This document shows, piece after piece, positions 1-10,400 of a stretch of DNA of 64,000 bases (position 1 is its first letter; each line of letters starts with the position of its first letter). The notes beneath the pieces were generated by a model. The model searched no databases, was not told where the DNA came from, and saw nothing but the letters and a program-made list of their open reading frames with translations. A program made the position numbers and the translations under genes. This stretch comes from Erodium maritimum (lineage: Eukaryota > Streptophyta > Magnoliopsida > Geraniales > Geraniaceae), in assembly GCA_963921825.1 (NCBI GenBank), contig OY997588.1:83519043-83583042 (forward strand), written 5' to 3'.

Positions 1-1600
1 GCTTATGATTTGGTCTGTTGGGATTATCTGGATGAAGTGTTGATTCAATTGAACTTTGGTACTAGATGGCGAAGATGGATGCGTAGTTGTTTCCATGCCT
101 ATTTGTCTGTTTTGATTAACGGTGTCCCAAGTAGGGACTTTTCTATGTTCAATGGTATCAGACATGGATGCCCCTTGTCCCATTATCTGTTTCTTATCGT
201 TGTTGAGGGACTGCACTTATTTATTGAGAGTGGTAAGGCCGGGGGTTTATTTCAGGGTATTGTTATTCGTCACTCCACTTTGATATTTCCCATTTGCAGT
301 TTGCTGACGATACCTTACTTTTCCTTCGTGGTTCTTTGGATGCACTGATTATTGTGAAGGAGATGCTTATTGAGTTCCAGTCGGTTTCGGGTCTTAAGGT
401 GAACTTTAACAAGTCTAAGGTTGTTCTGTTAAACATGGTTTCTTTTTTGGAGGCTGAGGTTGAGGTGGTTTTGGGTTGTGAAGTTGTTGATTTACCTATG
501 ACATATTTCGGTTTCTCACTAGGTGCTTCCCCCAAGAGATTGTCTACTTGGGACCCAATTTTTTACAGGTACAAGAATTCGCTAGCACTTTGGCAAGGAG
601 AATCACTCTTATTCTGTCCACTCTCTCGGGACTGCCTCTTTTTTACATATCGCTCTTAAAGGCTTCCAAAGGAGTCATCAAGGCTCTGGAGGCGATGCAA
701 AGAAAGTTTCTTTGGTGTAATGGGGGTTAAGGGAGAGCTTTGAACAAAGTTCGTTGGCCGGTCGTTTGTACTCCAAAGTTGTTAGGTTGTCTTGGCTTAC
801 GGAGATTGGAAGAGATAAATATGGCTCTGTTGGTGAAGTGGTGGTGTAGATTTAGCGCATCCCCCACGTCTTTGTGGAAAGAGGTGATCTATTTACGGAT
901 GAGGTGATCCGTTGAGGACTAGGATTTGACTCGACTTGACAAGTCTGGTAATTGCTATCTCTTTAAACACATCCTAGATCTAGCTTTTGACCCTATCTTT
1001 TGTAGCATGTTTGGCAACCAGGGTGTGAGATGGATTGCAGGAAGAGGTGACCGAATATCCTTTTGGGATGATGTTTGGCTTGGTGAAGCCCCCCTCCGTA
1101 CCAGGTTCCCAGTAGTCTTCTCTTTGACCGATACTAGAGCTGGAAAGGTATTGGATTTCTGGAATGGTTCTGGTTGGACCGTGGGATTCAGGGGGAAGAG
1201 TGGGATTGGGAGAAAGATGAAATGGATGCTTTTGAGGAAGCACTTGCATAGTATGTGGTTGTTCCTGATTTAGATGATTGTCTGGTGTGGAAGAAGCATC
1301 GTTTGGGTTTTTCAGTTTCTAGTGCTTATTCAGTCATTATGGGTGAAGAAGGGGTTGTGCCCCAGTCGTAGGCCCCAGTTTTATGGATCAAGGGCATCCC
1401 TCCCAAAATTTGTGCTTTTTCTTGGCTAGCAGCTCAGAGAGCTCTACCTACGGTAGTGTTCTTGGTAGCTCGTGGCGTTTCTTTGACCATTAATCAAATG
1501 TTTTGTTCTTTTTTTAAGTCAGGTATGGAGACTACAGAGCACTTGTTATTGCATTTTCAGTATTCTTGGTGGGTGTGGTGTTTAGTCTCAGCCCGGTAGG
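1..1600 (+). pseudogene. LINE ORF2 reverse transcriptase remnant
   Basis: This is a broken LINE ORF2. Frame 1 begins with the RT motif A region (AYDLVCWDYL) and continues to the GIRHGCPLSHYLF block. The frame shifts near 290 to frame 3, where the catalytic FADD box (LQFADDTLLFL) and the LKVNFNKSK block follow. It shifts again near 560 to frame 2, where ALEAMQRKFLWCNGG matches the conserved block that precedes the C-terminal part. GVRWIAGRGDRISFWDDVWLG lies at about 1021-1083. A zf-RVT-like segment (WIKGIPPKICAFSWLAAQ) starts at 1384. The Asp of motif A and both Asp of FADD survive, but at least two frameshifts and several stops make it non-functional. Family assignment rests on recognised motifs, not on a search. 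Confidence 0.85.
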
Positions 1601-2325
1601 GTGTTATCTGGGTGGCGCCCCGAACTTTGGGTGAAGCACTTCTGTTGTGGAAAGGCTTGGGCTCGAATCATTGGTGGACGGCCTGGATCATAGTATGCTA
1701 CATTACCATTTGGCAGATTTGGCTCTCACGTAATGTGGTAGTCTTGAACGATGTTCTTGATGTTTGTGATGTTGTTTTCGGCAAGATCCAATTGTTTTCT
1801 TATAGAACTTTGTGGAATGCTGGTTCTTTGCGCTCCTCTATTTACTATTTCGATTGGCAACACTGCCCCAACTGGTGTATTCGGTCTAGGAAACGTGGAA
1901 TGAGGTTAATTGTTAGTTGACCCGGTGTGGTCTTGCCAGTCTGACGAGTTTTTGTTCAGGTGTCAGCCCAGGTTTCGTCTGTTCCCACTTAAGTCCGGTG
2001 AGTACTCATCCGGGGGGGGGGGGGGGGAGGCTTTTAAGGCCGATCTGCTGTGGAGCGGAGGGGCACGAATCACTTAGTCCTTTTGGGACCAGAGGATTCA
2101 CCCGGTCTACCCTGAGGTACTGTTCATTAGTTTGGGTGGGACGCCTGGTTGTTGGTCCCCTGATTTATTGTTCGTTGGTCTGTACTTTTCTTGTTTTGGT
2201 TAGTTCTTTTTTGGGGTCTGTTCCCGCAGCTCCTGTTGAGAGCTCCTTGTTATGGTTATCTTTGTTTTTTTCCTTGTTGGAACAATTCTTTTATCAATAA
2301 AGTTTTATGAGCTTATCCAAAAAAA
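1..2325 (+). mobile_element. 5'-truncated non-LTR retrotransposon (plant L1-type LINE)
   Basis: The window opens inside a LINE. It runs from reverse transcriptase through a zf-RVT-like region and a T/G-rich 3' UTR to AATAAA at 2296-2301 and a short A tract at 2319-2325. The 5' end lies outside the window, so no target-site duplication can be checked. The 3' UTR carries a 16-base G run at 2012-2027. Coding capacity is destroyed by frameshifts and stops, so this copy cannot move on its own. Confidence 0.88.
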
Positions 2326-3168
2326 GAACTTTTGTTCAAGCTTTGAAGAAAAAGAAAACGATTGTTGGTGGTCAAATACCTTTTTGAGTTGTGAGAGTGT
2401 TATGCGGCAATCAATCAACTCATCCATTATTATTGTTCTATAATTACAATTCTTCGTTATTGTATTTCTAGGTACCATCTCTGCAATTCCAAATTCAGAA
2501 TCGTGAGTGGGTATGAGCCTGAATCAGAAGCTATGATGATTCGAGGAGTATATCGACTTGTTCGCCACCATGGACGCGGAAGATTAATTTGTTTCAAGTC
2601 AATGGATCTCATTAGCAAGCCACATCTTGCTTCGTTATTGCTCTACTAAAACAGGTGTGTTCGTTCGTTAATTTTATTATTTGTTCTGTTCACTCTGCTT
2701 GCATGATGTCTGGTTCATATATAGTATGTAGGGAAACCTTTAGTTCTTACACTCTTGTCGCCCATGCTTTGTCTCCAATACCTACAAAGATAGATATCGT
2801 CGTCATGTTTCGAGCCAGCCACTAGAGCACCATCGTTTCAATGCTTGGGTCGAAGTTGAGATGATGTCGAGCCTGTGGGATTCTCAAGAGCCACTTACTA
2901 GAGCACCAAGCTTCATCTGGTCTACGATCGAATCTTCCAACATTCTAACTTTCGACGAGACACAAATTTCATCTCTACATAGAGGGTTTCGCTAATACCT
3001 CGTCGCCAGACTAGACCCGACCCACTGGAGTTCGTCCAAACCTAAAAATCGACGAGTTGTCCTCTCCCTTTCTCCATCAAATGATCTAAACACAATGTCT
3101 AAACTTGCATACCTGTGGAAACGAGACCCATGTAGGAGATGAGCTAGTGATGGTTTGATTCAGACTAA
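2326..3168. other. Intergenic stretch with one exon-like island
   Basis: There is no recognisable gene. One island at 2472-2654 sits between a good 3' splice site (TTTCTAG at 2465-2471) and a good 5' splice site (ACAGGTGTG at 2651). It is open for 57 codons in one frame (YHLCNSKFRIVSGYEPESEA onward) before a TAA. I do not recognise the peptide. It may be an orphan exon left by rearrangement. The rest looks like unique, moderately AT-rich DNA. Confidence 0.3.
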
Positions 3169-5221
3169 GAGCATGTACATCAAAGGGAGGGGGGGGGGGG
3201 GGGGGGCAGGATGCAAGGTGCAGGATCCCTATGCCAATTGGGATGAATTGTGATATGCCCTCCTAAAATTGAGAGTGTTCCACATCAAGGGGGCAGGTAT
3301 GGGGCTCATGGTTTGCAGAAGTGTTGATTGCATAACTAATTATGCTTCTGCTGAATTTGGTGAATTCATATTTAATTAATTAAATGCTAAATAAAATTGA
3401 AATAAAATACATAAAATTATTTAATTAATTAAAATGCAAATTAAACTTGAACTTGTAATTAAAAAAATGAAATAAATCCCAAACACTATATTTATTCATT
3501 CCTCAAAGTATTACAATTTTAATTTTGGAGGGAGTTAATTTGCTTCTGGAGCCTGGCAATTTGTGCGGTGTACATGGACTTCTTTTGCGCAGCCTGAGCT
3601 GTTGCTCTTCATTCAACTCCTCCACGGCTACAACATCCAGTTCATCAAGTTTTTGGTCGTATTTAAGGATTTTCTCGTTGAGGTCGTACACCATCTTGGC
3701 CTTCGCGCACCTTGAATTGTCCATAGAGGCAATGACACTTGATTTTTTTGTGACACCCTTCCCATTCCTCTTTACGGCCTTGTTGTCAATTGGGTGTTCT
3801 TGTTCACGTGGAGTGGCAGTTGGTGCACTTGTGCCAATTGGGGAACTTGGGTCTTCGGTCGGTTGGGAGTCACCACTGAGATGTGTAGCATTGTCATCAT
3901 CGGTGGGAATTGAATTGGGTGGGGTTGTGCTGTAACTACCAGCCTCGTCCAACCGTCGTCGTACATTGTCGGCCGTGCCTTCCTCTTCCCAGAACTTTTC
4001 TTCGTTTTCCAACTGCTCGATCCAATGGTGGAGGTTGAACTTCTTCCTTGTAGTAATTCGATAGAGTTCCATGGCCCGCTCCTTGAATCGCTCTTCGTTC
4101 CTCATGCTATGTGCTTTTTTGGCCTTCTCCTTCCTCAGCAGTGTGACATACCTCCGCACTCTTGGTGCACTTTTGTTCAAATAACTCTTGACGGATTGCT
4201 ATGTCCAGTCTTGGGGGTTGAACATCCCAGCTTTGACGAATCTTCTGGTGATAGTGCCCCAGAACGTGTTCCGATCTTGGGATGGTCAAGTAGACGACAA
4301 TCGGGTTCCGCTATTGCCACCGATATGTTGTTGGTGGTACTCTGTATTGTTGGGGAAGCCGCAATAGTTGGTCACAATATTAAAAGGGTCGAACGTTGGT
4401 GGTCGGAATTGAACGTTGGTCGTTGAATTGGGCGGTTGTCCCATTGGACATAGGCTGAAAAGACTGATTAGCATACATAATAAAAAATTAAATTACTGAA
4501 ATTAAATGCATTTGTATTCATAATAAAAAAAATTAATGAAATTAAATGCATTTGTAATCATAATAAAAGATTAAGTTACTAAAATGAAATGCATTTTTAA
4601 AGAAAATCAATTAAAAAAAACCTTGGTTCCAACCACCGGGTAGCATGAATCGGTTGAACGCTTCAGAGGTGAAACCTGTTTGCAACATCGGTTGGTAGCT
4701 CCATGCTAGATTTGGTGTTGATCTCCTCTACCGTATTGAGTTCTTCCGGCATGTATTTTCGTTGCTCCGGTGGGCTCGAAGGTTGAGTAAAATCTTCGTT
4801 AGAAATTTTTGCTCGAATTTAGTAAAGAGGAAGTGGATTTGAGAGTGAGAACTGAGAGAATGAAGAGAGAAATGGTGCGGATTGGATGAATGGGGGTGAG
4901 GTACTTATATGGGTATTTTGTGTATTTAATTTTTTTTAAATGTATTAAAAAAATAGTCGTTCACATGACCGTTGGAGGCCAACGATCGTTTTTTTGTCTT
5001 CAGAGTGCTAAGTGTCAGCACGGGATTGGGCGCGAGCGAGGCACAGAACCGTGAGGCGCGATTCCGTTTTCGGCATCGTGCCCCGCACCTAGACTCGCGA
5101 TCCGCGGGTTTGTGATCCGAGGTACACGGTTCAGACGCACCACACCGTGCAAACCCTGAACCACGATACCGTGGGTGCGGGATCCGGGTGTGCAGTCCTG
5201 CCTCGCTCGATGTGTATGCTC
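3169..5221 (-). mobile_element. Non-autonomous PIF/Harbinger-type DNA transposon
   Basis: Terminal inverted repeats pair GAGCATGTACATC at 3169 with the complement of GATGTGTATGCTC ending at 5221 (11 of 13 match). They are flanked by 3-bp duplications TAA at 3166-3168 and 5222-5224, the hallmark of this superfamily. The element is 2053 bp. It carries a Myb/SANT-like ORF1 reading leftward and a promoter-like AT-rich leader (about 4870-4930). I see no DDE transposase. An 18-base G run lies at 3189-3206. Confidence 0.82.
3503..4330 (-). pseudogene. PIF/Harbinger ORF1: Myb/SANT-like DNA-binding protein, broken
   Basis: Reading leftward, the Myb/SANT-like core DRNTFWGTITRRF starts near 4282 and is followed by an in-frame TAG (WT*QSVKSYLNKS). 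The frame then stays open for 226 codons to 3503. The downstream part has the K-F-N-L-H-H-W-I-E-Q-L block typical of the region after the Myb domain in plant Harbinger ORF1 ('NAM-associated' annotations). A Ser/Pro/Thr-rich linker and a charged C-terminal helix (LNEEQQLRLRKRS) follow. The upstream N-terminal part near 4290-4474 is in a different frame, so a frameshift is also present. In autonomous relatives ORF1 acts together with the transposase at the element ends. Here it is a relic. The long frame has no ATG at its start; it begins with TTG codons after the stop. Confidence 0.75.
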
Positions 5222-5410
5222 TAATAAACCTAGATCTATTTAGATTTAAAGTTAATGAGATAATAAGAACAAAAATCATATCAAATTATATTAATTTTGT
5301 TGTTTGTGATCTATTTCTACCATTTTATGACATTGATTGGTGAGAGAACAGTAAAAAAAAATTAAATAAAAAAAAAATATATAAGAAAGGTGTGACATGA
5401 TTAAGATGAT

Positions 5411-5590
5411 AACACGCGTTACTCAGTTGTATTAGTTTTCCGTCGAATAAACGACAGAATGTTTATAATAATATTCTCTATAATCAAAATTTTGTAATTG
5501 TTTCATTTCTCTCTATTATTAGAGAAGATTATTATAATTTTTTTACGATTATTTGACGGAATACTAATATAATTGAGTAACGTGTTTTTT
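5411..5590. mobile_element. Short hairpin MITE
   Basis: About 180 bp fold into a near-complete hairpin. The left arm starts ACACGCGTTACTCAGTTGTA and the right arm is the complement of an ACACGTTACTCAATTATA-type sequence. Both continue through TTCCGTC(G/A)AATAA. It is AT-rich and has no coding potential. Its right end abuts the next element. Superfamily is not assigned. Confidence 0.65.
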
Positions 5591-5593
5591 AGA

Positions 5594-6929
5594 GAGGACG
5601 AATATAATAGAAACTCCTCTTATCCTAAACACTGTATGCACCAATCATAGTCACACACTTTTAAGATCCAACATTTACCATGATACCACATCATCACTCT
5701 AATCCTACTCAAATTTCACACCACTTTCATTCTTTCTCACTCAAGCAAGGGTATAATTGTAATAATATGTGCCATATGGGCAAGTGTCCATTTTTTTTCA
5801 CCAATTCACTTCTTTAATATTTCTCGGTTCGTTTGAACTCCGATTAGCTTCAAACTTGCGTCAATATTTTTCTTTCCAAGGGCTATTTATCAAGTAGCAT
5901 ATTGAATATATTTTGAAGCACGAAAATAAAAATTCATATCGGGGTGATAAAAAAAATGTTGAGTGTTGATAAATCTTCACTAATAAATGATTTATATCGG
6001 GGGTGGTCAAACTAATGCTAAAATATTGATAAAAAACATAATGAGGTGATAAAAAACAAGTAATGAGGTGATAAAAATCGTGTTTAATTTTGATAATAAG
6101 AGTGATAAACTAGAATTTAGTGTTGATAAAAAAACATGTGACGGGATGATAAAACACATGTAATTTAGTGATAAACATAGTGTTTAGTATTGATAAAACT
6201 AGTCCTTAGTGTTTATAAAAAAATGTGATGAGGTGATAAAAAACATGTTCGGTTTTGGAAAGTGAGGTGATAAAACTAGTGTTCAATGTTGATAAAACCA
6301 GTGTAAAGTGTTGATAAAACCAGTGTAAAGTGTTGATAAAAATTACCCAGATATAATTTTTTTAAATCAGCCACAAAATAGTGTTGATAAAAAAAATGTG
6401 ACGGGGTGATAGAACATATGTAATTTAGTGATAAACATAGTGTTGACTAATGATAAAACCAGTGCTTAGTATTCATAAAAAAACATTTGATGAGGTGATA
6501 AAAAAACATGTTCATTTTTGGAAAATGAGGTGATAAAACTAGTGTTCAGTGTTGATAAAACCATTGTAAAGTGTTGATAAAGATTACCCAGATATAATTT
6601 TTTTTAAATCATCCCCAAAATAATTTTTTTCGTGCTTCAAAACATATTCATCATTGATCTTGATAGAAAGCCCTTGAAAAAACAAAAATATTGGCGCAAG
6701 TTTGATGCCAATCGGAGTTCAAACGAAGCGGGAAAAATTAAATTAGTGAATTGGTAAAAAAATGTAATATGATAGTTTTACTAAAAATCCCCTACAACTT
6801 ACCAAAAAATGCTGTGTTTTTGCGGTCAACAACTCAATTGCATCTCATCCATCCATTCTTAAATTGGATAACTTAGATTGGTTCACACAATTTTTACATT
6901 AAGAGGTGATTTCTATTTGATTTCTTTTC
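5594..6929 (+). mobile_element. Mutator-like foldback element, short copy (copy A)
   Basis: The ends are inverted repeats: GAGGACGAATATAATAGAAA at the left, and a right end whose complement contains AAATCAAATAGAAATCACC. These are followed by a shared CTCTTA...AACCAATC block. Flanks carry a probable 9-10 bp duplication (GTTTTTTAGA at 5584-5593, GTTTTTAGA at 6930-6938), which favours the Mutator superfamily. Inner arms (about 5760-5960 and 6615-6790) are also inverted repeats, including GGAGTTCAAACGAA and TTTTGAAGCACGAAAA-type blocks. The centre is a minisatellite. There is no transposase. It is the same family as the element at 39410-42321, in opposite orientation. Confidence 0.72.
5930..6620 (+). 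repeat. GATAAAA minisatellite inside copy A
   Basis: Degenerate units of roughly 20-30 bp are built on AGTGTTGATAAAACCAGTG. They are organised into two larger units of about 240 bp, marked by TTACCCAGATATAATTTTTT at 6343 and 6584. It shows no coding signal. The complementary-strand version is expanded in the other copy of this element. Confidence 0.8.
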
Positions 6930-7549
6930 GTTTTTAGAAACTAGGTCTCATCTAAGCAAGTTTTGATATCAGATGCAATTAAATGAAAATCATGTCTTGT
7001 TAAGTAATTAAGTACGATTGTTCCAAATTAAATATTTTTTTGAAAGGAAATTACAAATCCTTTTTCATGTTTGTTTTTTTCCCGTATTTTATGTGAAAAG
7101 TATTATTTTTTTCATTTTAAAAATTTAGAAGTCATATATTATACATGTGACTGAAATTTTGGGTGTTTGTTTTATTCTACATAATGAACAATGATCTAAA
7201 ATATTAGTAGAAACTACATAGTGACCTAACTTTGCTCATGCAACGTCGTTGTCAGAACGCACCTTTAATGGAGTGTCAACATGAGGCACGTCGAAGGAGG
7301 TTGGATAGACGACGATGACGAACGGATTTGGGTAAGCATCAAGCTCTCGATCTCGCTCTAGAGATTGGTCCGTCAGCTCGGAGGTGGAAAAGGGGAACCT
7401 GATGATGTCCTCTCTGAGTTCCAATATCGTGAGGCGAGTGGACGTGGCTTTGTAAGCTCTTCGATTCCTTGGCGTTCAAGGTAAATAATATTCGTAAATC
7501 AATTTTTAATCATATTTTTCTAATTAATCAATTAATTAGTATATTGTTT
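6930..7549. other. AT-rich stretch with short coding-like patch
   Basis: Mostly AT-rich unique sequence. A GC-richer patch at about 7236-7480 ends in a plausible splice donor (CAAGGTAAATAA at 7479). It could be an upstream exon of the transposon-like gene remnant that follows, but the reading frames contain stops and I do not recognise the product. Confidence 0.3.
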
Positions 7550-8220
7550 TTGCAAAAAATGTGGCCAAGTCCGAGCAGGCAATATAAGCTAAGAAAAAGG
7601 TGAAGAATAAGAACCGAGATTGGTCTTTCTTGATACACGACCATAACGATGCGATCTCAAAGAAGGACGCCTCGAATAAGACACCACTCTTCGAAGCCTG
7701 TAAGAAAGCGTTCCTCCAAAGGAAAAGAACAAGGCCAACCGTAGAAAAGGGGTAACTGCATATCATTCCAATAAAGTATACACTTATTTTTCATTTCCAT
7801 AATTTGTCTAAACTCTGCTTTGTTTCTACTCGGCCGAAGATCGCTGTTGCAATCCAAGAAGTCCAAGAGTCGTGTGACGCCTCTTCCCCCGTCCCTGACT
7901 TGGTTCAAGATGAGGCACTAGCTGCCAAGTTAAACAGACAGAGGAAGGGCAGCGTGCAGCCAGGATGCGCCCGGAGAGTCATCCTCCTAACACTAAAGAA
8001 AGTGGCGCCTTCCTCGACCGCCGCTTCCATCAAAGTCTCTCAAGAAATGGAAGAGAGAGTGCATGCGCGAATCGATAAGAGAGTGAAGGAGGAGGTGGAG
8101 AGACAATTGAAGGAAGAGAAGGAACAACTGGACTTAGCCAGAGTGGAGATGGAAAAGTCACTAAAGAGGGTAAACAACTTTCTTGGCCTCTTCCAAGCAG
8201 GTATTCCTCACTTACAATAA
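7550..8220 (+). pseudogene. CACTA-associated 'plant transposase' (Ptta/En/Spm, Transposase_24-like) remnant
   Basis: After a plausible 3' splice site (TTTTTGCAAAA near 7550), one frame reads NVAKSEQAI*AKKKVKNKNRDWSFLIHDH and continues to KKAFLQRKRTRPTVEKG. This Lys/Arg/Asn-rich block resembles the start of the plant Ptta/En/Spm accessory transposase family. A second open segment (to the stop at 8220) ends in a strongly charged coiled-coil (MEERVHARIDKRVKEEVERQ onward), also typical of that family's C-terminus. An in-frame stop in the first block, plus a stop and a likely degraded intron between the blocks, mark it as a relic. Family assignment is by resemblance and moderately uncertain. Confidence 0.45.
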
Positions 8221-8406
8221 CAACATTCTCAATGAGGGCCGAGTAACACAGGCCCAAATAATGACGGGTCTAATAAAGACGGACCGGATAACATCTCGTT
8301 ATTGTTGTATTTTTTGAATTGTAATATGAACTTTTTTTCGATATTTTGGATGTTTAATTATGGTCTCATGCATGTATATATAAGTTCAGTATCAAATGCG
8401 AACGCG

Positions 8407-9346
8407 TCCTTATTGTACAATATACGAACTCACGAGAGGGTGACACATGTCCTTTGCGCGTGCACGCCACTCTGGTTTGCGCGACACAACTATAGTACCC
8501 TCATGCAAGGCCCAGGTACTTTTCATAAAAATGCTGACACGTGTTCTTTTTTCACGCATGCAAAGTGTTGGTACCAACTTGCAAAGTGCTGGTACATATT
8601 GGTACTAGTACCCATGTATATAAAGTACCAACACTTATGTATGTAAGGTACGAGCACTTGTGTATGTGCAGTCCATATCGTAGAATTATTGATGCAACAT
8701 TTGGAGAACCCAAAAAGGAGTCAGTGTCAGAATCCGACAAATGGTACCAACTTGCAAAGTGCTGGTACATATTGGTACTAGTACCCATGTATATAAAGTA
8801 CCAGCACTTGTGTAAGTAAGGTACGAGCACTTGTGTATGTGAAGTCCATATCGTAGAATTATTGATGCAACATTTGGAGAACCCAAAAAGGAGTCAGTGT
8901 CAGAATCCGACAAAACCCTAACATTTTTTGGGTCGCAATGAGCTCCCGAGAAAAACTCATAGCGCCATGACCAACGATGTTTTTTGGCCATCTGGGGTCA
9001 TTTGGAGGGTCAAAATCACATATTCCGATTCCGGGTGTTTATTTCCTTTTTGTTTTATGTTTTTAGATTTCCTTTATTCGTATTAGGATTTTGAGATTAG
9101 TTTCCTCATTGTATTAGGACTTTGGGGTTTAGTTTCCCTGTATAAGCACATGAGGCTTTGATTGTAAATTAGTTTTTCTGAATTAATAAACACAAAACCA
9201 ACACTTGTGAATATAATGTACCACCACTTGTGTGTCTTAAGTACTATCACCTTTTTTGTTTGTGTATATAAGGTACCAGCACTGCGCGCGCGCGCAAAGG
9301 ACACATGTCACCTTCTTGTGAGTTTGCAGTTTGCACAATAAGGATG
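8407..9346. mobile_element. Foldback element with internal tandem duplication
   Basis: Arms of about 60 bp are inverted. The left arm TCCTTATTGTACAA...GGTGACACATGTCCTTTGCG (8407-8470) pairs with the complement of 9285-9346. The interior repeats a GTACCAGCACTTGTGTATGTAAG-like motif many times and contains a 173-bp tandem duplication. The segment about 8920-9190 looks like a retrotransposon LTR piece (CTGTATAAGCACATGAGG and AATTAATAAA-type end). No protein is encoded. Confidence 0.5.
8570..8915 (+). repeat. 173-bp direct tandem duplication
   Basis: 8570-8742 is repeated almost exactly at 8743-8915. Both start GGTACCAACTTGCAAAGTGC and end TCAGAATCCGACAAA. Only a few bases differ, so the duplication is recent relative to the host element. 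Confidence 0.9.
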
Positions 9347-9375
9347 ATTTTTACAAATATATATTTTTAATTTTG

Positions 9376-9810
9376 CACTGTTGTTCTGCGACTGAAAAAA
9401 TCACCTCTACGACACCAATAGGGCGTCTTAGAGGTGGTGTAATGAACACCTTTGCAACTTCGTAAATGGTGTCGCAAATGAGTACATTACACTACCTCTA
9501 TGACTCCATACATGGTATCATAGAGGGTTTGTGAGGAAATACTTCTACGACGTCATGCATGACATCGTAGAAGTGGACCACCCTCCACGATCTCTTTCTT
9601 GGTGTTGTAGCCGTGGACCACCCTCTAAAACGCCATGTATGGCATCGTAGAAGTAATTATATACCATGACGGTGTTGAATGGCCTCGTAGAAGTATAGTT
9701 TTGCAAAAATCTGTGCGACACGATCTTATGGCATCACATAAGTTAAAGTGCCACTACTGCGACGACATAAGGAGCCTCTGTGACGCCAATAGATCGTCAC
9801 AGAAGTTCCT
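9376..9810 (+). repeat. Subterminal-type palindromic repeats, probable CACTA end
   Basis: Imperfect palindromes of about 30 bp, such as CTACGACGTCATGCATGACATCGTAGAAG, recur at irregular spacing. This pattern is typical of CACTA subterminal regions. The array begins with CACTGTTGTTCTGCGAC at 9376, which could be a degenerate CACTA terminus, and CACTACTGCGACG occurs at 9753. No matching second end or 3-bp duplication was found. Confidence 0.45.
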
Positions 9811-10400
9811 TTTCCTTGTAATGGAAGAAGATATCTTGTGGCCGTTGACGACTCATCTTGACTGGATACGGCGACGCCATCAGCGCGGACGAAGCTCGCC
9901 GGAAGGGAGAGGTCTCTCGTCCCTTCATTCGGGTGGATATCGTAGGGATGATTCTATTAGCGATCATTCTCAAAGGTGTTTTGGGTTCGTTCCAGAGAGA
10001 CCAGGTCCTCGACATACCAATTGAAGACGATCCTCTCATAGTCCCTCTACCTCGGTCAGACACTGTTCTAAAGCTGGACTTCTTTTCGGAGTTCCCCAAC
10101 ACTATGCTTTGTAGTTTTCCCCTGCAAAAACAGCGCCTCTGTCCCAACTTTTTCTTGCATATCATGATGATAACGTCAAGCGGAGACACATTGCCCATGG
10201 AACCTCTTCTATGGCCGGCTGACCGTCTGAGTTGGACTCCATCGCGAAGCTTCTCCAACTCCGGCTCTACAGGTCGATCCACCCACACAAGCATGCGTGC
10301 TTTCTTTGCTCCTCAAGTTGGTGCTCTCTCCCAATCCTTTGCATCCGTAGTAACCATGGCTCGGGACACTCCCGTTCCTAAATGAGATTGGAAGGTTATG
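9811..10400 (+). other. Coding-like stretch of unknown product upstream of the RRM fragment
   Basis: A GC-balanced stretch is open in one frame from 9858 to 10385 (175 codons, from MTGYGDAISADEARRKGEV). It may be the N-terminal part of the LINE ORF1 that follows. No domain was recognised and the frame closes before the RRM-like block. I treat it as degenerate TE coding sequence, not a gene. Confidence 0.3.

Noticed and set aside
4926..5279. 117-codon minus ORF with Cys/Arg-rich content
   Set aside because: It spans the GC-rich terminal region of the Harbinger element and crosses the element boundary, so it is not a gene.
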